From: Nocardia niigatensis NBRC 100131
GTDB taxonomy: Bacteria > Actinomycetota > Actinomycetes > Mycobacteriales > Mycobacteriaceae
DNA: 64,000 nucleotides
Assembly: GCF_000308655.1 (NCBI RefSeq)
Contig: NZ_BAGC01000052.1
Coordinates: 62,001 to 126,000 of the forward strand
Direction: 5' to 3'
Numbering within the stretch: position 1 is the stretch's first letter; each line of letters opens with the position of its first letter. Positions 54,047 through 61,582 of the stretch are shown here, piece by piece. Below the pieces are notes generated by a model. That model saw only the letters and a list, made by a program, of their open reading frames with translations, was not told where the DNA came from and searched no databases. The position numbers were made by a program, and so were the translations under genes.

Positions 54047-55093
54047 ATGCGTTTCGGGCTGGACTACGCCGCAGGTCGTCCCGCGCCGAGTGCCATCCGG
54101 GCGGCGGGATACGACTTCGTCATCCGCTATCTGTCCGACGGTGAGCGCACCCTGCCGGGCAAGCTGCTCACGCCCGCCGAGGCGGACGACCTGCGCGCAC
54201 ACGGGATTTCCATCGTTTCCAACTGGGAGACCACTTCCGCCCGCATGCTGGATGGTTACGGCGCGGGCGTCACCGATGCGCGCGCAGCGCTCGCCCAGGT
54301 GCTGCGCTGCGGCGGCCGGACCGACCGGCCCATCTACTTCTCCGCCGATTTCGACGCCACCCCGCAGCAGCAGGTGCCCATCGACGCCTACCTGGACGGC
54401 GCGGCCAGTGTCATCGGACGCGCGAATGTCGGGATCTACGGCGGATATTGGCCGGTGAGACGGGCCTTGGACGCCGGAACCGCGACCTGGGCGTGGCAGA
54501 CGGTGGCCTGGTCCGGCGGGAATGTCGATCAGCGCATCGCCCTATACCAGACCGGCGAGCAGGTCACGGTGGACGGCGTGCAGTGCGATGTGAACCAAAC
54601 CGGCCGAGCCGACTTCGGCCAGTGGGACGCGGAAACGGAGGAACCCGACTTGACTCCCGAACAGGACGAGGTGTTGCGCGACATCCAGATCCAGCTGCGG
54701 GGACCCGGCCTCAACGGCTGGCCGCAACTGGGCACCGATGCCCAGGGCCGCGACCGGACGGTGGTGGACGGGCTGGCGGCCGCGCTGGCGAAGATCGACG
54801 AACTGCGCACCGAGATCAGCGATCTGGAGGCCACCACGGCCGAGCTCAAGGCCGAGGTGGCGCGGTTGTCCAGCCCGCCCGGCCGGCCGCGATGGCCCTT
54901 CCCCTTCTCCCTCGTGGAGGGTCCGGCCACGGCCCTCGCCGATCAGCTGGCAAAGCTCGAGCAGCTGGTGCCCGGGGTGCCGCTGCCCGGCTGGGGGATC
55001 GAGCCGAACGGTCATCCGGTCACAGCCGCCGAGACGGGACAAGCTCCGGCACGACAGTCGCCGAAACCGGTATCCGACAGCTTATTTGGCTGA
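54047..55093 (+). CDS. DUF1906 glycoside-hydrolase-like protein with phage-type C-terminal module
   Basis: 348 residues from ATG 54047 (GGAG three bases upstream). The first 205 residues are a DUF1906 TIM-barrel-like domain: FGLDYAAGRPAPSAIRAAGY, FVIRYLSDGERTLPGKLL, RPIYFSADFDATPQQQ and ALYQTGEQVTVDGVQCDVNQ. Then EQDEVLRDIQIQLRGPGLNG and WPQLGTDAQGRDRTVVDGLA resemble modules of mycobacteriophage lysins and tail proteins, followed by a coiled coil (KIDELRTEISDLEATTAELK). There is no signal peptide, although a domain of this kind is expected to act on cell-wall glycan. Phage origin is likely. Confidence 0.78.
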   Translation: MRFGLDYAAGRPAPSAIRAAGYDFVIRYLSDGERTLPGKLLTPAEADDLRAHGISIVSNWETTSARMLDGYGAGVTDARAALAQVLRCGGRTDRPIYFSADFDATPQQQVPIDAYLDGAASVIGRANVGIYGGYWPVRRALDAGTATWAWQTVAWSGGNVDQRIALYQTGEQVTVDGVQCDVNQTGRADFGQWDAETEEPDLTPEQDEVLRDIQIQLRGPGLNGWPQLGTDAQGRDRTVVDGLAAALAKIDELRTEISDLEATTAELKAEVARLSSPPGRPRWPFPFSLVEGPATALADQLAKLEQLVPGVPLPGWGIEPNGHPVTAAETGQAPARQSPKPVSDSLFG

Positions 55094-55208
55094 TTTGTCT
55101 GATTTGTTCCAGTACACGGCCTACCGCCGACCGCATCGCACGTTGCGGCGAAACAGTGCGTGACCTGGGCTGGAATCGAGCCTGAACCGGGCTCTGAAGT
55201 GGCGATGA

Positions 55209-55238
55209 GCGGGTTCTCCTGTGATCAGGAGAACCCGC
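55209..55238 (+). terminator. Terminator after the DUF1906 gene
   Basis: Perfect 13-bp stem GCGGGTTCTCCTG with loop TGAT, 115 bases past the stop. Confidence 0.65.
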
Positions 55239-55563
55239 CCTCAACGCATGAGAATACCGTCGCCAGGCCACGAGTTCACAACTTCGGGGAAACTTTTTCG
55301 CACCTGTGCCACAAGCGACCGACCGAGCCCCCACCGGGCGACGCTCGGGCAGATCTCAGACAGGACAGCAACTTCGGGGCTATTGTCGGGGTCGTCCGAT
55401 CTTCCTGCTCCAGCTCCCGACGAAGGAGCGACGCGCTCGGCGTAAGACCATCGCCGACCTCGGCAAGGACAAGTACTTCCGTCTTGCCGCCACGCAGGTG
55501 CACCTGGCCGCCGAAGGAGAGCTGACGGTTTCCGGGGCCGGGCCCCGGCCATCGGAAATAAGA
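55239..55563. other. Spacer between the DUF1906 gene and rpmF
   Basis: A minus-strand frame at 55276-55503 (VHLRGGKTEVLVLAEVGDGL) has fair wobble bias but no ribosome binding site, no neighbours in operon and no recognisable family. I do not call it. Otherwise nothing is visible. Confidence 0.4.
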
Positions 55564-55590
55564 AGGTTCGGGGGTATAGCCCCCGAACCT
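55564..55590 (-). terminator. Terminator of the L31B-L32 operon
   Basis: Perfect 11-bp stem AGGTTCGGGGG, loop TATAG, complement; 20 bases past the rpmF stop. Confidence 0.75.
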
Positions 55591-55609
55591 CCCTGGAAGT
55601 CAACGGATT

Positions 55610-55783
55610 TCAGCGCTCACCCGGATCGATCAGCCCGCGTTCGACCGCCCGCGCGATCCGGCGCGGCACCCGGTACTCCACTCCCCCGACCACGACCGAC
55701 ACCAGATCCGGCGGCGTCGCCTTCCACTGCGACCGGCGGCTGCGCGTATTCGAGCGCGACATGCGGCGTTTGGGGACGGCCAT
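55610..55783 (-). CDS. rpmF: 50S ribosomal protein L32, cysteine-free form
   Basis: 57 residues: AVPKRRMSRSNTRSRRSQWK is the classic L32 start, followed by TPPDLVSVVVGGVEYRVPRR and ERGLIDPGER. The zinc-ribbon cysteines of ordinary L32 are absent, as in M. tuberculosis RpmF. Its ATG shares a base with the rpmE2 stop (TGATG), so the two are translated together. Placement in an operon of zinc-independent ribosomal paralogues fits use under zinc limitation. Confidence 0.93.
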   Translation of the reverse strand: MAVPKRRMSRSNTRSRRSQWKATPPDLVSVVVGGVEYRVPRRIARAVERGLIDPGER

Positions 55784-56070
55784 CAGATGCCCTCCTCGCC
55801 GGTCGCCGAATCACGGCCCGCGCGAACGCGTTTGCCATAGCGGCGCTCGAATTTCTCCACCCGGCCCGCGGTGTCGAGCACCCGCTGATTACCGGTCCAG
55901 AACGGATGGGAATCCGAGGTCACGTCCACCACCAGCAGCGGGTAGGTATTGCCGTCCTCCCACTCGATGGTGCGGGTGGAGACCGCGGTGGAACGGGTCA
56001 GGAAGCACGTCCCGGTGCTCACGTCCTGGAAGACCACCGGATGGTAGTCGGGGTGAATTCCCTGTCGCAT
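55783..56070 (-). CDS. rpmE2: 50S ribosomal protein L31 type B
   Basis: 95 residues: MRQGIHPDYHPVVFQDVSTG, FLTRSTAVSTRTIEWEDGNT, VVDVTSDSHPFWTGNQRVLD and VEKFERRYGKR are the type B L31 blocks. The CxxC pairs of zinc-binding L31 are missing, which identifies the alternative form made when zinc is scarce. It lies four bases after the Mrf-like gene and is joined to rpmF. Confidence 0.95.
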   Translation of the reverse strand: MRQGIHPDYHPVVFQDVSTGTCFLTRSTAVSTRTIEWEDGNTYPLLVVDVTSDSHPFWTGNQRVLDTAGRVEKFERRYGKRVRAGRDSATGEEGI

Positions 56071-56074
56071 CAGT

Positions 56075-57364
56075 TCACCTTTCGTTGTTGCGGGTCATGC
56101 CGTCCCCGGTGACGGGCGTCGACCGGGTGGTGTCGCACGGTTCCTCGTGCTGGTCGCCGAACGGGTCCGCCCACAGCGCGACCCGCTCCGGCGCGAAGCG
56201 CACCTGCCGCAGTTCGTCCTCGTCCACCAGCGCCCAGTGCAGTGCGTGGCGGACCTCCTCCGGATCGGCGCCGGCGACCAGGATCACCAGCGAGGTGTGG
56301 CGGTCGCCGAAATGCTCGTGCCAGCGCAGCGCGGCCAGCGCGCGGCGCTCCAGATCCACCTCGTCCGTTTCCCCGGATGTCATGGCCGCCAGCCACTTTC
56401 CCGCACCGCCGACCCGCAGCCCGCCGCCCGCGGACTCCAGCCACATCACCTCATCGGGCTGGGTGGCCAGCCACATCCGGCCCCGCGCGCTCACCACGCC
56501 GTCCAGCAGCACGTCGATGGCCGAGTGCAGCCGGTCCGGGTGAAAGGGGCGGTCGGTGGCGAATTCCACCAGTGCCACACCGCAATCCGGCTCCAGCGGC
56601 GGACCGCCGGCCAGCAGCGGGGCGTGCGGATCGAAGGGCGCGCCGCGGCGTGCCTCCGCGGGTATCCGGCGCAGCAGCCAGGTCAGGTCGTCGGCGCCCA
56701 GCCCGGCCGGCCCGGCCACCCAGGCGACGGGGGCGCGCGGCGCCAGCCGGGCCAGCACGGCGGCGGTGCGCTCGCGATCCAGCGGATCGGCGTCACCGTC
56801 GAAAACCATCAGGGCATCGGCGAATTCGACCTGCCCGACGGCCAGTTGGGCCACCGTGCGCTCGTCCTCGGCGGTGGCGTGGCCGCGTTCGGACAGGGTC
56901 TCGTCGCCGGTGGCGTCGGCCAGCCAGTCGCGGGCGTCGACACAGGTCAGGACGGTGTCGACGCGCACGCTGCGCCCGGCCGGGCCGTCGACCCGCCCGA
57001 CCACACCGGTCACCGTCACGTCGGCGACGGCCCGGCACACCGCCTCCGCCTCGAAGGCCGGATCCAGCGCGAGCACGATGCGCCGCACCGAATCCCGCTC
57101 GGCGAGCAGGCACAGGTAGGGCAGCAGGTCGGCGCGCAGGGTGCAGGAGACGCAGCCGTGCGCGAGTTCCAGCACGGTGACCTGTTCGCGGCCGTCGACG
57201 CGGACGATGCGGCGCACCACGCCGTGGTGCAGTTCGCTCGGATCGTGGCGGACCACCACGGTGCCGGGTTCGGCGCCGAGCAGCAGCGCGGACCGTGCCA
57301 CGCCGTCGGCAGCGCGGCCGGGGAGTCCGGCGAGGACGAGCACGGGCTTGTGTTGGGACGCCAC
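56075..57364 (-). CDS. mrf: CobW/COG0523-like protein without a P-loop, Mrf homologue
   Basis: About 429 residues from GTG 57364 (AAAGGGGG just upstream). The overall layout is that of COG0523 GTPases, but the nucleotide site GxxGxGKT is replaced by LAGLPGRAADGVARSALLLG near residues 11-30, and the metal motif CxCC reads HGCVSCTLRADLL. The C-terminal half has the CobW domain with RGRMWLATQPDEVMWLESAG and HTSLVILVAGADPEEVRHAL. The mycobacterial relative Mrf recruits the hibernation factor Mpy to zinc-independent ribosomes and also lacks the P-loop. It heads the operon with L31B and L32. Confidence 0.82.
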   Translation of the reverse strand: MASQHKPVLVLAGLPGRAADGVARSALLLGAEPGTVVVRHDPSELHHGVVRRIVRVDGREQVTVLELAHGCVSCTLRADLLPYLCLLAERDSVRRIVLALDPAFEAEAVCRAVADVTVTGVVGRVDGPAGRSVRVDTVLTCVDARDWLADATGDETLSERGHATAEDERTVAQLAVGQVEFADALMVFDGDADPLDRERTAAVLARLAPRAPVAWVAGPAGLGADDLTWLLRRIPAEARRGAPFDPHAPLLAGGPPLEPDCGVALVEFATDRPFHPDRLHSAIDVLLDGVVSARGRMWLATQPDEVMWLESAGGGLRVGGAGKWLAAMTSGETDEVDLERRALAALRWHEHFGDRHTSLVILVAGADPEEVRHALHWALVDEDELRQVRFAPERVALWADPFGDQHEEPCDTTRSTPVTGDGMTRNNER

Positions 57365-57377
57365 CGGTCCCCCTTTC

Positions 57378-57390
57378 GACAATGATTTTC
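57378..57390. promoter_or_regulatory. Zur box for the mrf-rpmE2-rpmF operon
   Basis: GAAAATCATTGTC on the minus strand, 14 bases before the mrf start and touching its ribosome binding site. It differs at two positions from the box at 57433. Similar to the AT-rich dyads bound by Zur in actinobacteria. Confidence 0.75.
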
Positions 57391-57432
57391 AATTACTGAG
57401 GACCGAGGGTACCGTGGAATACCTTCGTTGTC

Positions 57433-57445
57433 GAAAACGATTGTC
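57433..57445. promoter_or_regulatory. Zur box for the rpmB-rpmG-rpsN-rpsR operon
   Basis: GAAAACGATTGTC, followed by ATGA, 31 bases before the rpmB start. Together with the box at 57378 it places one zinc-responsive operator on each arm of the divergent ribosomal promoters. Confidence 0.75.
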
Positions 57446-57475
57446 ATGAACATCTACCACCGGAAGGGAGTGCCC

Positions 57476-57712
57476 ATGTCGGCCATCTGCCAGGTCACCG
57501 GTCGCAAGCCGGGCTTCGGCAAGTCCGTATCGCACTCGCACAAGCGGACCAACCGGCGCTGGGACCCCAATATCCAGCGCAAGACCTACTACCTGCCCAG
57601 CGAGGACCGGCGCATCACGCTCAGCGTCTCCGCCAAGGGCATCAAGACCATCGACCGCGACGGCATCGAGGCAGTGGTAGCCCGGCTGCGCGCCCGTGGC
57701 GAGAAGATCTGA
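57476..57712 (+). CDS. rpmB: 50S ribosomal protein L28, alternative form
   Basis: 78 residues from ATG 57476 after GGAAGGGAG. L28 blocks are SAICQVTGRKPGFGKSVSHS, HKRTNRRWDPNIQRKTYYLP and ISAKGIKTIDRDG-like VSAKGIKTIDRDG. Only one cysteine is present, so no zinc ribbon. It is the first gene of the plus-strand arm of the zinc-response cluster, matching rpmB2 of M. tuberculosis. Confidence 0.95.
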   Translation: MSAICQVTGRKPGFGKSVSHSHKRTNRRWDPNIQRKTYYLPSEDRRITLSVSAKGIKTIDRDGIEAVVARLRARGEKI

Positions 57713-57723
57713 AAGGGAGAACG

Positions 57724-57894
57724 ATGGCATCGAAATCGACCGACATCCGGCCCGTCGTCAAGCTGAAGTCCACCGCCGGGACGGGATACACCTACGTCAC
57801 CCGCAAGAACCGGCGCAATGATCCCGACCGGATGATCCTGAAGAAGTACGACCCGATCGCCCGCAGGCACGTCGACTTCCGCGAGGACCGGTGA
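57724..57894 (+). CDS. rpmG: 50S ribosomal protein L33, cysteine-free form
   Basis: 56 residues from ATG 57724 with AAAGGGAGA just upstream. It reads ASKSTDIRPVVKLKSTAGTG, then YTYVTRKNRRNDPDRMILKK and YDPIARRHVDFRED, the typical L33 sequence. All four zinc-ligand cysteines are replaced. It lies 11 bases after rpmB and one base before the rpsN start. Confidence 0.95.
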   Translation: MASKSTDIRPVVKLKSTAGTGYTYVTRKNRRNDPDRMILKKYDPIARRHVDFREDR

Positions 57895-57895
57895 C

Positions 57896-58201
57896 GTGGC
57901 CAAGAAGTCCAAGATCGCCAAGAACGAACAGCGCAAACTCGTCGTCGCCAGATGGGCCGAGCGGCGGGCCGAATTGAAGGAGATCATCCGCAAACCGGCA
58001 AGTAGCGACACCGAAAGGGCGGCCGCGCAGGCCGCCCTGCAGAAACTGCCGCGCGATGCCAGTCCGGTACGATTGCGCAATCGGGACGCCGCGGACGGAC
58101 GCCCGCGTGGTCATCTCCGCAAGTTCGGCCTCTCGCGCGTGCGCGTTCGCGCGATGGCCCATCGAGGAGAGCTGCCCGGTGTGCACAAATCGAGCTGGTA
58201 A
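57896..58201 (+). CDS. rpsN: 30S ribosomal protein S14, long zinc-independent form
   Basis: 101 residues from GTG 57896. AKKSKIAKNEQRKLVVARWA, LQKLPRDASPVRLRNRDAAD and GRPRGHLRKFGLSRVRVRAM are S14 blocks. The length of 101 and lack of the CxxC pairs identify the alternative form that replaces the 61-residue zinc-binding S14. Third gene of the zinc-response arm. Confidence 0.96.
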   Translation: MAKKSKIAKNEQRKLVVARWAERRAELKEIIRKPASSDTERAAAQAALQKLPRDASPVRLRNRDAADGRPRGHLRKFGLSRVRVRAMAHRGELPGVHKSSW

Positions 58202-58234
58202 GCATCCACGATTCGTGAGTGAGGAACCGCTGAC

Positions 58235-58489
58235 ATGGCAGTGAAGCGAGCACCGTCGAAGAAGGTCCGTGCCGAGCAGGCCCGCCGCCCCAAGAAGAAC
58301 CCCCTGATCGCCGCGGGCATCGAGACCGTCGACTACAAGGATGTGAACCTGCTCCGCACGTTCATCTCCGACCGCGGCAAGATCCGCAGCCGCCGGGTCA
58401 CCGGCCTGACCCCGCAGCAGCAGCGTCAGGTCGCCGTCGCGGTGAAGAACGCCCGCGAGATGGCGTTGCTGCCCTTCACGAGCCGCTAG
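58235..58489 (+). CDS. rpsR: 30S ribosomal protein S18, alternative form
   Basis: 84 residues from ATG 58235. S18 blocks are AAGIETVDYKDVNLLRTFIS, GKIRSRRVTGLTPQQQRQVA and VKNAREMALLPFTSR. The N-terminal zinc-binding cysteines found in many S18 proteins are missing. Last gene of the plus-strand arm; two hairpins and a terminator follow. Confidence 0.96.
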   Translation: MAVKRAPSKKVRAEQARRPKKNPLIAAGIETVDYKDVNLLRTFISDRGKIRSRRVTGLTPQQQRQVAVAVKNAREMALLPFTSR

Positions 58490-58520
58490 CCCGCGACCTC
58501 GTAGGTAGAACGAAAAGCCA

Positions 58521-58560
58521 AGAGTTGAAACAACTCTCGGACTCCCAGGGGATTATCCCC
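58521..58560. other. Two small hairpins after rpsR
   Basis: AGAGTTG-AAA-CAACTCT at 58521-58537 and GGGGA-TTA-TCCCC at 58548-58560, both perfect. They precede the main terminator and may stabilise the mRNA 3' end or form part of a small RNA. No other support. Confidence 0.45.
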
Positions 58561-58582
58561 GGAAAACCCGGCGACGAAGACA

Positions 58583-58612
58583 AGGCCCCGAGTGCATGTG
58601 CGCTCGGGGCCT
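58583..58612. terminator. Bidirectional terminator rpsR / lectin gene
   Basis: Perfect 10-bp stem AGGCCCCGAG around a ten-base loop, followed by CACTCTTC, between convergent genes. Confidence 0.75.
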
Positions 58613-58643
58613 CACTCTTCACGTATGCGTGGCAGCGCCGCGA

Positions 58644-59207
58644 CTACGGGATGGTCAGCACCTGGCCGGGCTGGATGAGGTCCGGGTTGTCGATACCGCT
58701 GGCGTTGGCGATCTCCTGGTAGCGGTTGCCGTCGCCGTAGAAGCGCTCGGCGATGGCCCACAGGGTGTCACCGGGCTCGACGGTGTAGGTCTGGGCGGCG
58801 GGCGGCGGCGGGGGCACGTCCTCGACCACCGCGGCGGCCTGAGCCTGGACCGGCTCCGGCGCGGGGAGCGGGTTGTCGGTGTTGGTGCCCGAACTCCACA
58901 GCGCGCCGCCGTCGGAGCCGTACAGCACGACATTGCGGTCGGCCTGCACGACCAGGCGGTCCGCGCTCTTGCCATTGGTCTCGGTGGACCAGGCGGCGCC
59001 GTCCTCCTTGTAGAGAACGAAGTTGCCGTCGTCTTGCAGGGTGGCCTTGACAACGCCCTGGCCGTTGGTGCCCGTGGCCCACACAGCATTGCCGTTCGGC
59101 TCGGACAGCACCAGGTTGCCATCATCTTGCAGAGTCAGGGTGTAGGCACCGCCTTGCAGCGCCTCTCCACGACCGAGTTCTTCGCCGACCTTCAACGAGT
59201 CGCCCAC
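58644..59207 (-). CDS. B-type lectin plus LysM protein
   Basis: 187 residues. The first 100 residues are a bulb-type mannose-binding lectin with three QxDxNxVxY-type sites: QDDGNLVLS at 27-35, QDDGNFVLY at 58-66 and QADRNVVLY at 88-96. A Pro/Ala linker leads to one LysM domain at about 139-186 (TYTVEPGDTLWAIAERFYGD). The lectin sites should bind mannose-containing glycans and LysM should bind peptidoglycan. There is no signal peptide, so the route out is unknown or the protein acts inside. The second and third sites match the full motif; the first ends in Ser instead of Tyr. Confidence 0.85.
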   Translation of the reverse strand: MGDSLKVGEELGRGEALQGGAYTLTLQDDGNLVLSEPNGNAVWATGTNGQGVVKATLQDDGNFVLYKEDGAAWSTETNGKSADRLVVQADRNVVLYGSDGGALWSSGTNTDNPLPAPEPVQAQAAAVVEDVPPPPPAAQTYTVEPGDTLWAIAERFYGDGNRYQEIANASGIDNPDLIQPGQVLTIP

Positions 59208-59422
59208 GGTGCGTCCTTTCAGGAGGGGTGATCTTGAGATAAGCCGATGGCGCGGAACTGCATTCGCACATCGGCCCCGACCCTACCGATCAGTCGCCGG
59301 TCGCCGCAGGGTTACGCGCCGGATCTGCGAAGATTTCGGCGTGTCTTCGCCAGAAATTCGCCAGAGGGTCTGATCCGGTGTGTGGAACCGGCCGTACGGT
59401 CGCGGACACTAGGGTGTCAGCC

Positions 59423-59884
59423 ATGGACGGGACATGGGGACGCCGCCTGATCGCTGCCACCGCAGCCACTTTGATCGGGCTTACCATCACGGCGTGCGGA
59501 AGCACGGAAAATACTGGCGGCCAATCGAAGAGCGGTGGCGCCGCGACCAGCACGAAGGCCACACCCACCGAAGCACCCAATGGACAAATCGGACGCGCGT
59601 TCACGCCGAATCCGAATATCGTCAGCCCGCACGGCATCTCGTTCGACAGCTGGACCCGCGTCGCGGCGGACAAGATCGCGGTCAACTTCCAGACCGGCTC
59701 CCCCGAGTGCTACGGCGTGGACGCCGCCGTCACCGAAACCTCCTCGACCGTCACCGTCGACCTGAAATCCGGCACCCTGCCCGAGGCGGTCGGCAAGATG
59801 TGCACCATGATCGCCGTCTTCGGCACCCTCGAGATCCAGCTGAAATCCCCGCTGGGTGATCGAAAGGTCCTGAGCGCCACCTAG
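59423..59884 (+). CDS. Putative lipoprotein
   Basis: 153 residues from ATG 59423. The signal has LIAATAATLIGL and a lipobox ITAC with Cys25, so the mature protein should be lipid-anchored. The exported part, after a Gly/Ser/Thr-rich linker, has ISFDSWTRVAADKIAVNFQT and CYGVDAAVTETSSTVTVDLK with a Cys pair (ECYG, KMCT). This layout recurs in short nocardial and mycobacterial lipoproteins of unknown role. TAGGGT 12 bases before the start may be its -10 box. Confidence 0.8.
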   Translation: MDGTWGRRLIAATAATLIGLTITACGSTENTGGQSKSGGAATSTKATPTEAPNGQIGRAFTPNPNIVSPHGISFDSWTRVAADKIAVNFQTGSPECYGVDAAVTETSSTVTVDLKSGTLPEAVGKMCTMIAVFGTLEIQLKSPLGDRKVLSAT

Positions 59885-59922
59885 TTCCGGGAGCACAGGC
59901 AGTGGCTCTCCCGGATATGCGA

Positions 59923-59957
59923 CAGGGGCCCGGATCGAATGCCGATCCGGGCCCCTG
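59923..59957. terminator. Bidirectional terminator lipoprotein / purH
   Basis: Perfect 14-bp stem CAGGGGCCCGGATC around a seven-base loop, between convergent genes. Confidence 0.8.
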
Positions 59958-60007
59958 CCCCGATTTCGCTGTACCGCTACCCGACTCGCGTCAGCGGCGT
60001 TTCACGA

Positions 60008-61582
60008 TCAGTGCGCGAAGTGCCGGGAACCGGTCAGGTACAAGGTCACTCCGGCCTCACGGCACAGATCGATGGTGTCCTTGTCGCGAATCGAACCGCC
60101 CGGGTGCACGATGGCGCGCACGCCCGCGGCCACCAGGATCTGCGGGCCGTCCGAGAACGGGAAGAACGCGTCCGAGGCCGCCACCGCGCCTTTGGCACGG
60201 TCACCGGCCCGCTCCACCGCCAGCTTGCAGGAGTCGACCCGGTTGACCTGCCCCATGCCGACACCGACGGCCGCGCCGTCATCGGCCAGCAGGATGGCAT
60301 TGGACTTCACGGCACGGCAAGCGCGCCAGGCGAATTCGAGATCACGCAGGGTCGCCTCGTCGGCGGCCTCACCCGCGGCCAGCGTCCAGTTGGCGGCGCC
60401 GTCGCCCTCGGCGTCGAGGATGTCGCGGTCCTGCAGCAACACGCCGCCGCTGACCGGACGCAGCTCCGCGCCCTTGCGCCGGGCCGGCTCGGCCACCAGC
60501 ACGCGCACGTTCTTCTTGCGCTGCAACACCTCGACCGCGCCATTGGCGTAGGACGGGGCCACGATCACCTCGGTGAAGATGTCGGCGACCTGCTCGGCCA
60601 TCTCCACGGAGACCTCACGGTTGGCCGCGATCACACCGCCGTACGCGGAGACCGGATCGGTGGCGTGCGCCTTGCGGTGCGCCTCGGCGATATCCGCGCC
60701 GACCGCGATGCCACACGGATTGGCGTGCTTGATGACCGCCACGGCCGGCTCGTCGAAGTCGTAGGCGGCGCGCCAGGCGGCATCGGCATCGGTGTAGTTG
60801 TTGTACGACATCTCCTTGCCGTGCAACTGCTGCGCCTGCGCCAGCCCGGCCGGGCCGCCCTGGCTGGTGTACAGCGCGGCGGCCTGATGCGGGTTCTCGC
60901 CGTAGCGCAGCACGTCCGCGCGCTGCCAGGTGCCGCCGATCCACTCCGGGAACTGCTGCGCGGCATCGGATTCCGGCGCGACGGCCGGCACCGCGACACT
61001 GGTCATCCAGCTAGCGACGGCCACATCGTAGGTGGCGGTGTGCTGGAAAGCCTTGGCGGCCAAGGCGGTCCGCTCGGCCAGGGTGAAACCACCCTGCCGC
61101 ACCGCGGCGATCACCTCGGCGTAGTCACCGGTGTTCACCACGACCGCCACCGACGGGTGGTTCTTGGCGGCGGCGCGCACCATGGACGGACCGCCGATGT
61201 CGATCTGCTCGACGCACTCGTCGACGCTCGCGCCGGAGGCGACCGTTCGAGTGAACGGGTACAGGTTCACCACGACGAGCTGGAAGGCCTCGACACCCAG
61301 CTCGACGAGCTGATCGACGTGCTCCTCCTTGCGGGTGTCGGCCAGGATGCCGGCGTGCACCCGCGGGTGCAGCGTCTTGACCCGGCCGTCCAGGGTCTCC
61401 GGGAACCCGGTCAGGTCCTCGACCTTGGTGACCGGGATGCCGGCGTCGGCGATCTTGCCGGCGGTCGAGCCGGTCGACACCAGCTCCACGCCCGCACTGT
61501 GCAGACCGGTGGCCAGTTCGATCAGACCGGTCTTGTCGTAGACGCTTACGAGGGCCCGCTTGATCGGCTTGCGTTCACTCAC
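60008..61582 (-). CDS. purH: AICAR transformylase / IMP cyclohydrolase
   Basis: 524 residues, the full family length. The N-terminal cyclohydrolase has KRALVSVYDKTGLIELATGL, LVSTGSTAGKIADAGIPVTK and TLDGRVKTLHPRVHAGILAD. The C-terminal transformylase has YGENPHQAAALYTSQ, KHANPCGIAVGADIAEAH and SDAFFPFSDGPQILVAAGV, ending YLTGSRHFAH. It carries out the last two steps of IMP synthesis. The start overlaps the purN stop (ATGA). Confidence 0.97.
   Translation of the reverse strand: MSERKPIKRALVSVYDKTGLIELATGLHSAGVELVSTGSTAGKIADAGIPVTKVEDLTGFPETLDGRVKTLHPRVHAGILADTRKEEHVDQLVELGVEAFQLVVVNLYPFTRTVASGASVDECVEQIDIGGPSMVRAAAKNHPSVAVVVNTGDYAEVIAAVRQGGFTLAERTALAAKAFQHTATYDVAVASWMTSVAVPAVAPESDAAQQFPEWIGGTWQRADVLRYGENPHQAAALYTSQGGPAGLAQAQQLHGKEMSYNNYTDADAAWRAAYDFDEPAVAVIKHANPCGIAVGADIAEAHRKAHATDPVSAYGGVIAANREVSVEMAEQVADIFTEVIVAPSYANGAVEVLQRKKNVRVLVAEPARRKGAELRPVSGGVLLQDRDILDAEGDGAANWTLAAGEAADEATLRDLEFAWRACRAVKSNAILLADDGAAVGVGMGQVNRVDSCKLAVERAGDRAKGAVAASDAFFPFSDGPQILVAAGVRAIVHPGGSIRDKDTIDLCREAGVTLYLTGSRHFAH

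Noticed and set aside
55276..55503. Minus-strand frame beginning VHLRGGKTEVLVLAEVGDGL
   Set aside because: Some codon bias, but no ribosome binding site, no family resemblance and a C-terminal half that is low-complexity and not protein-like.
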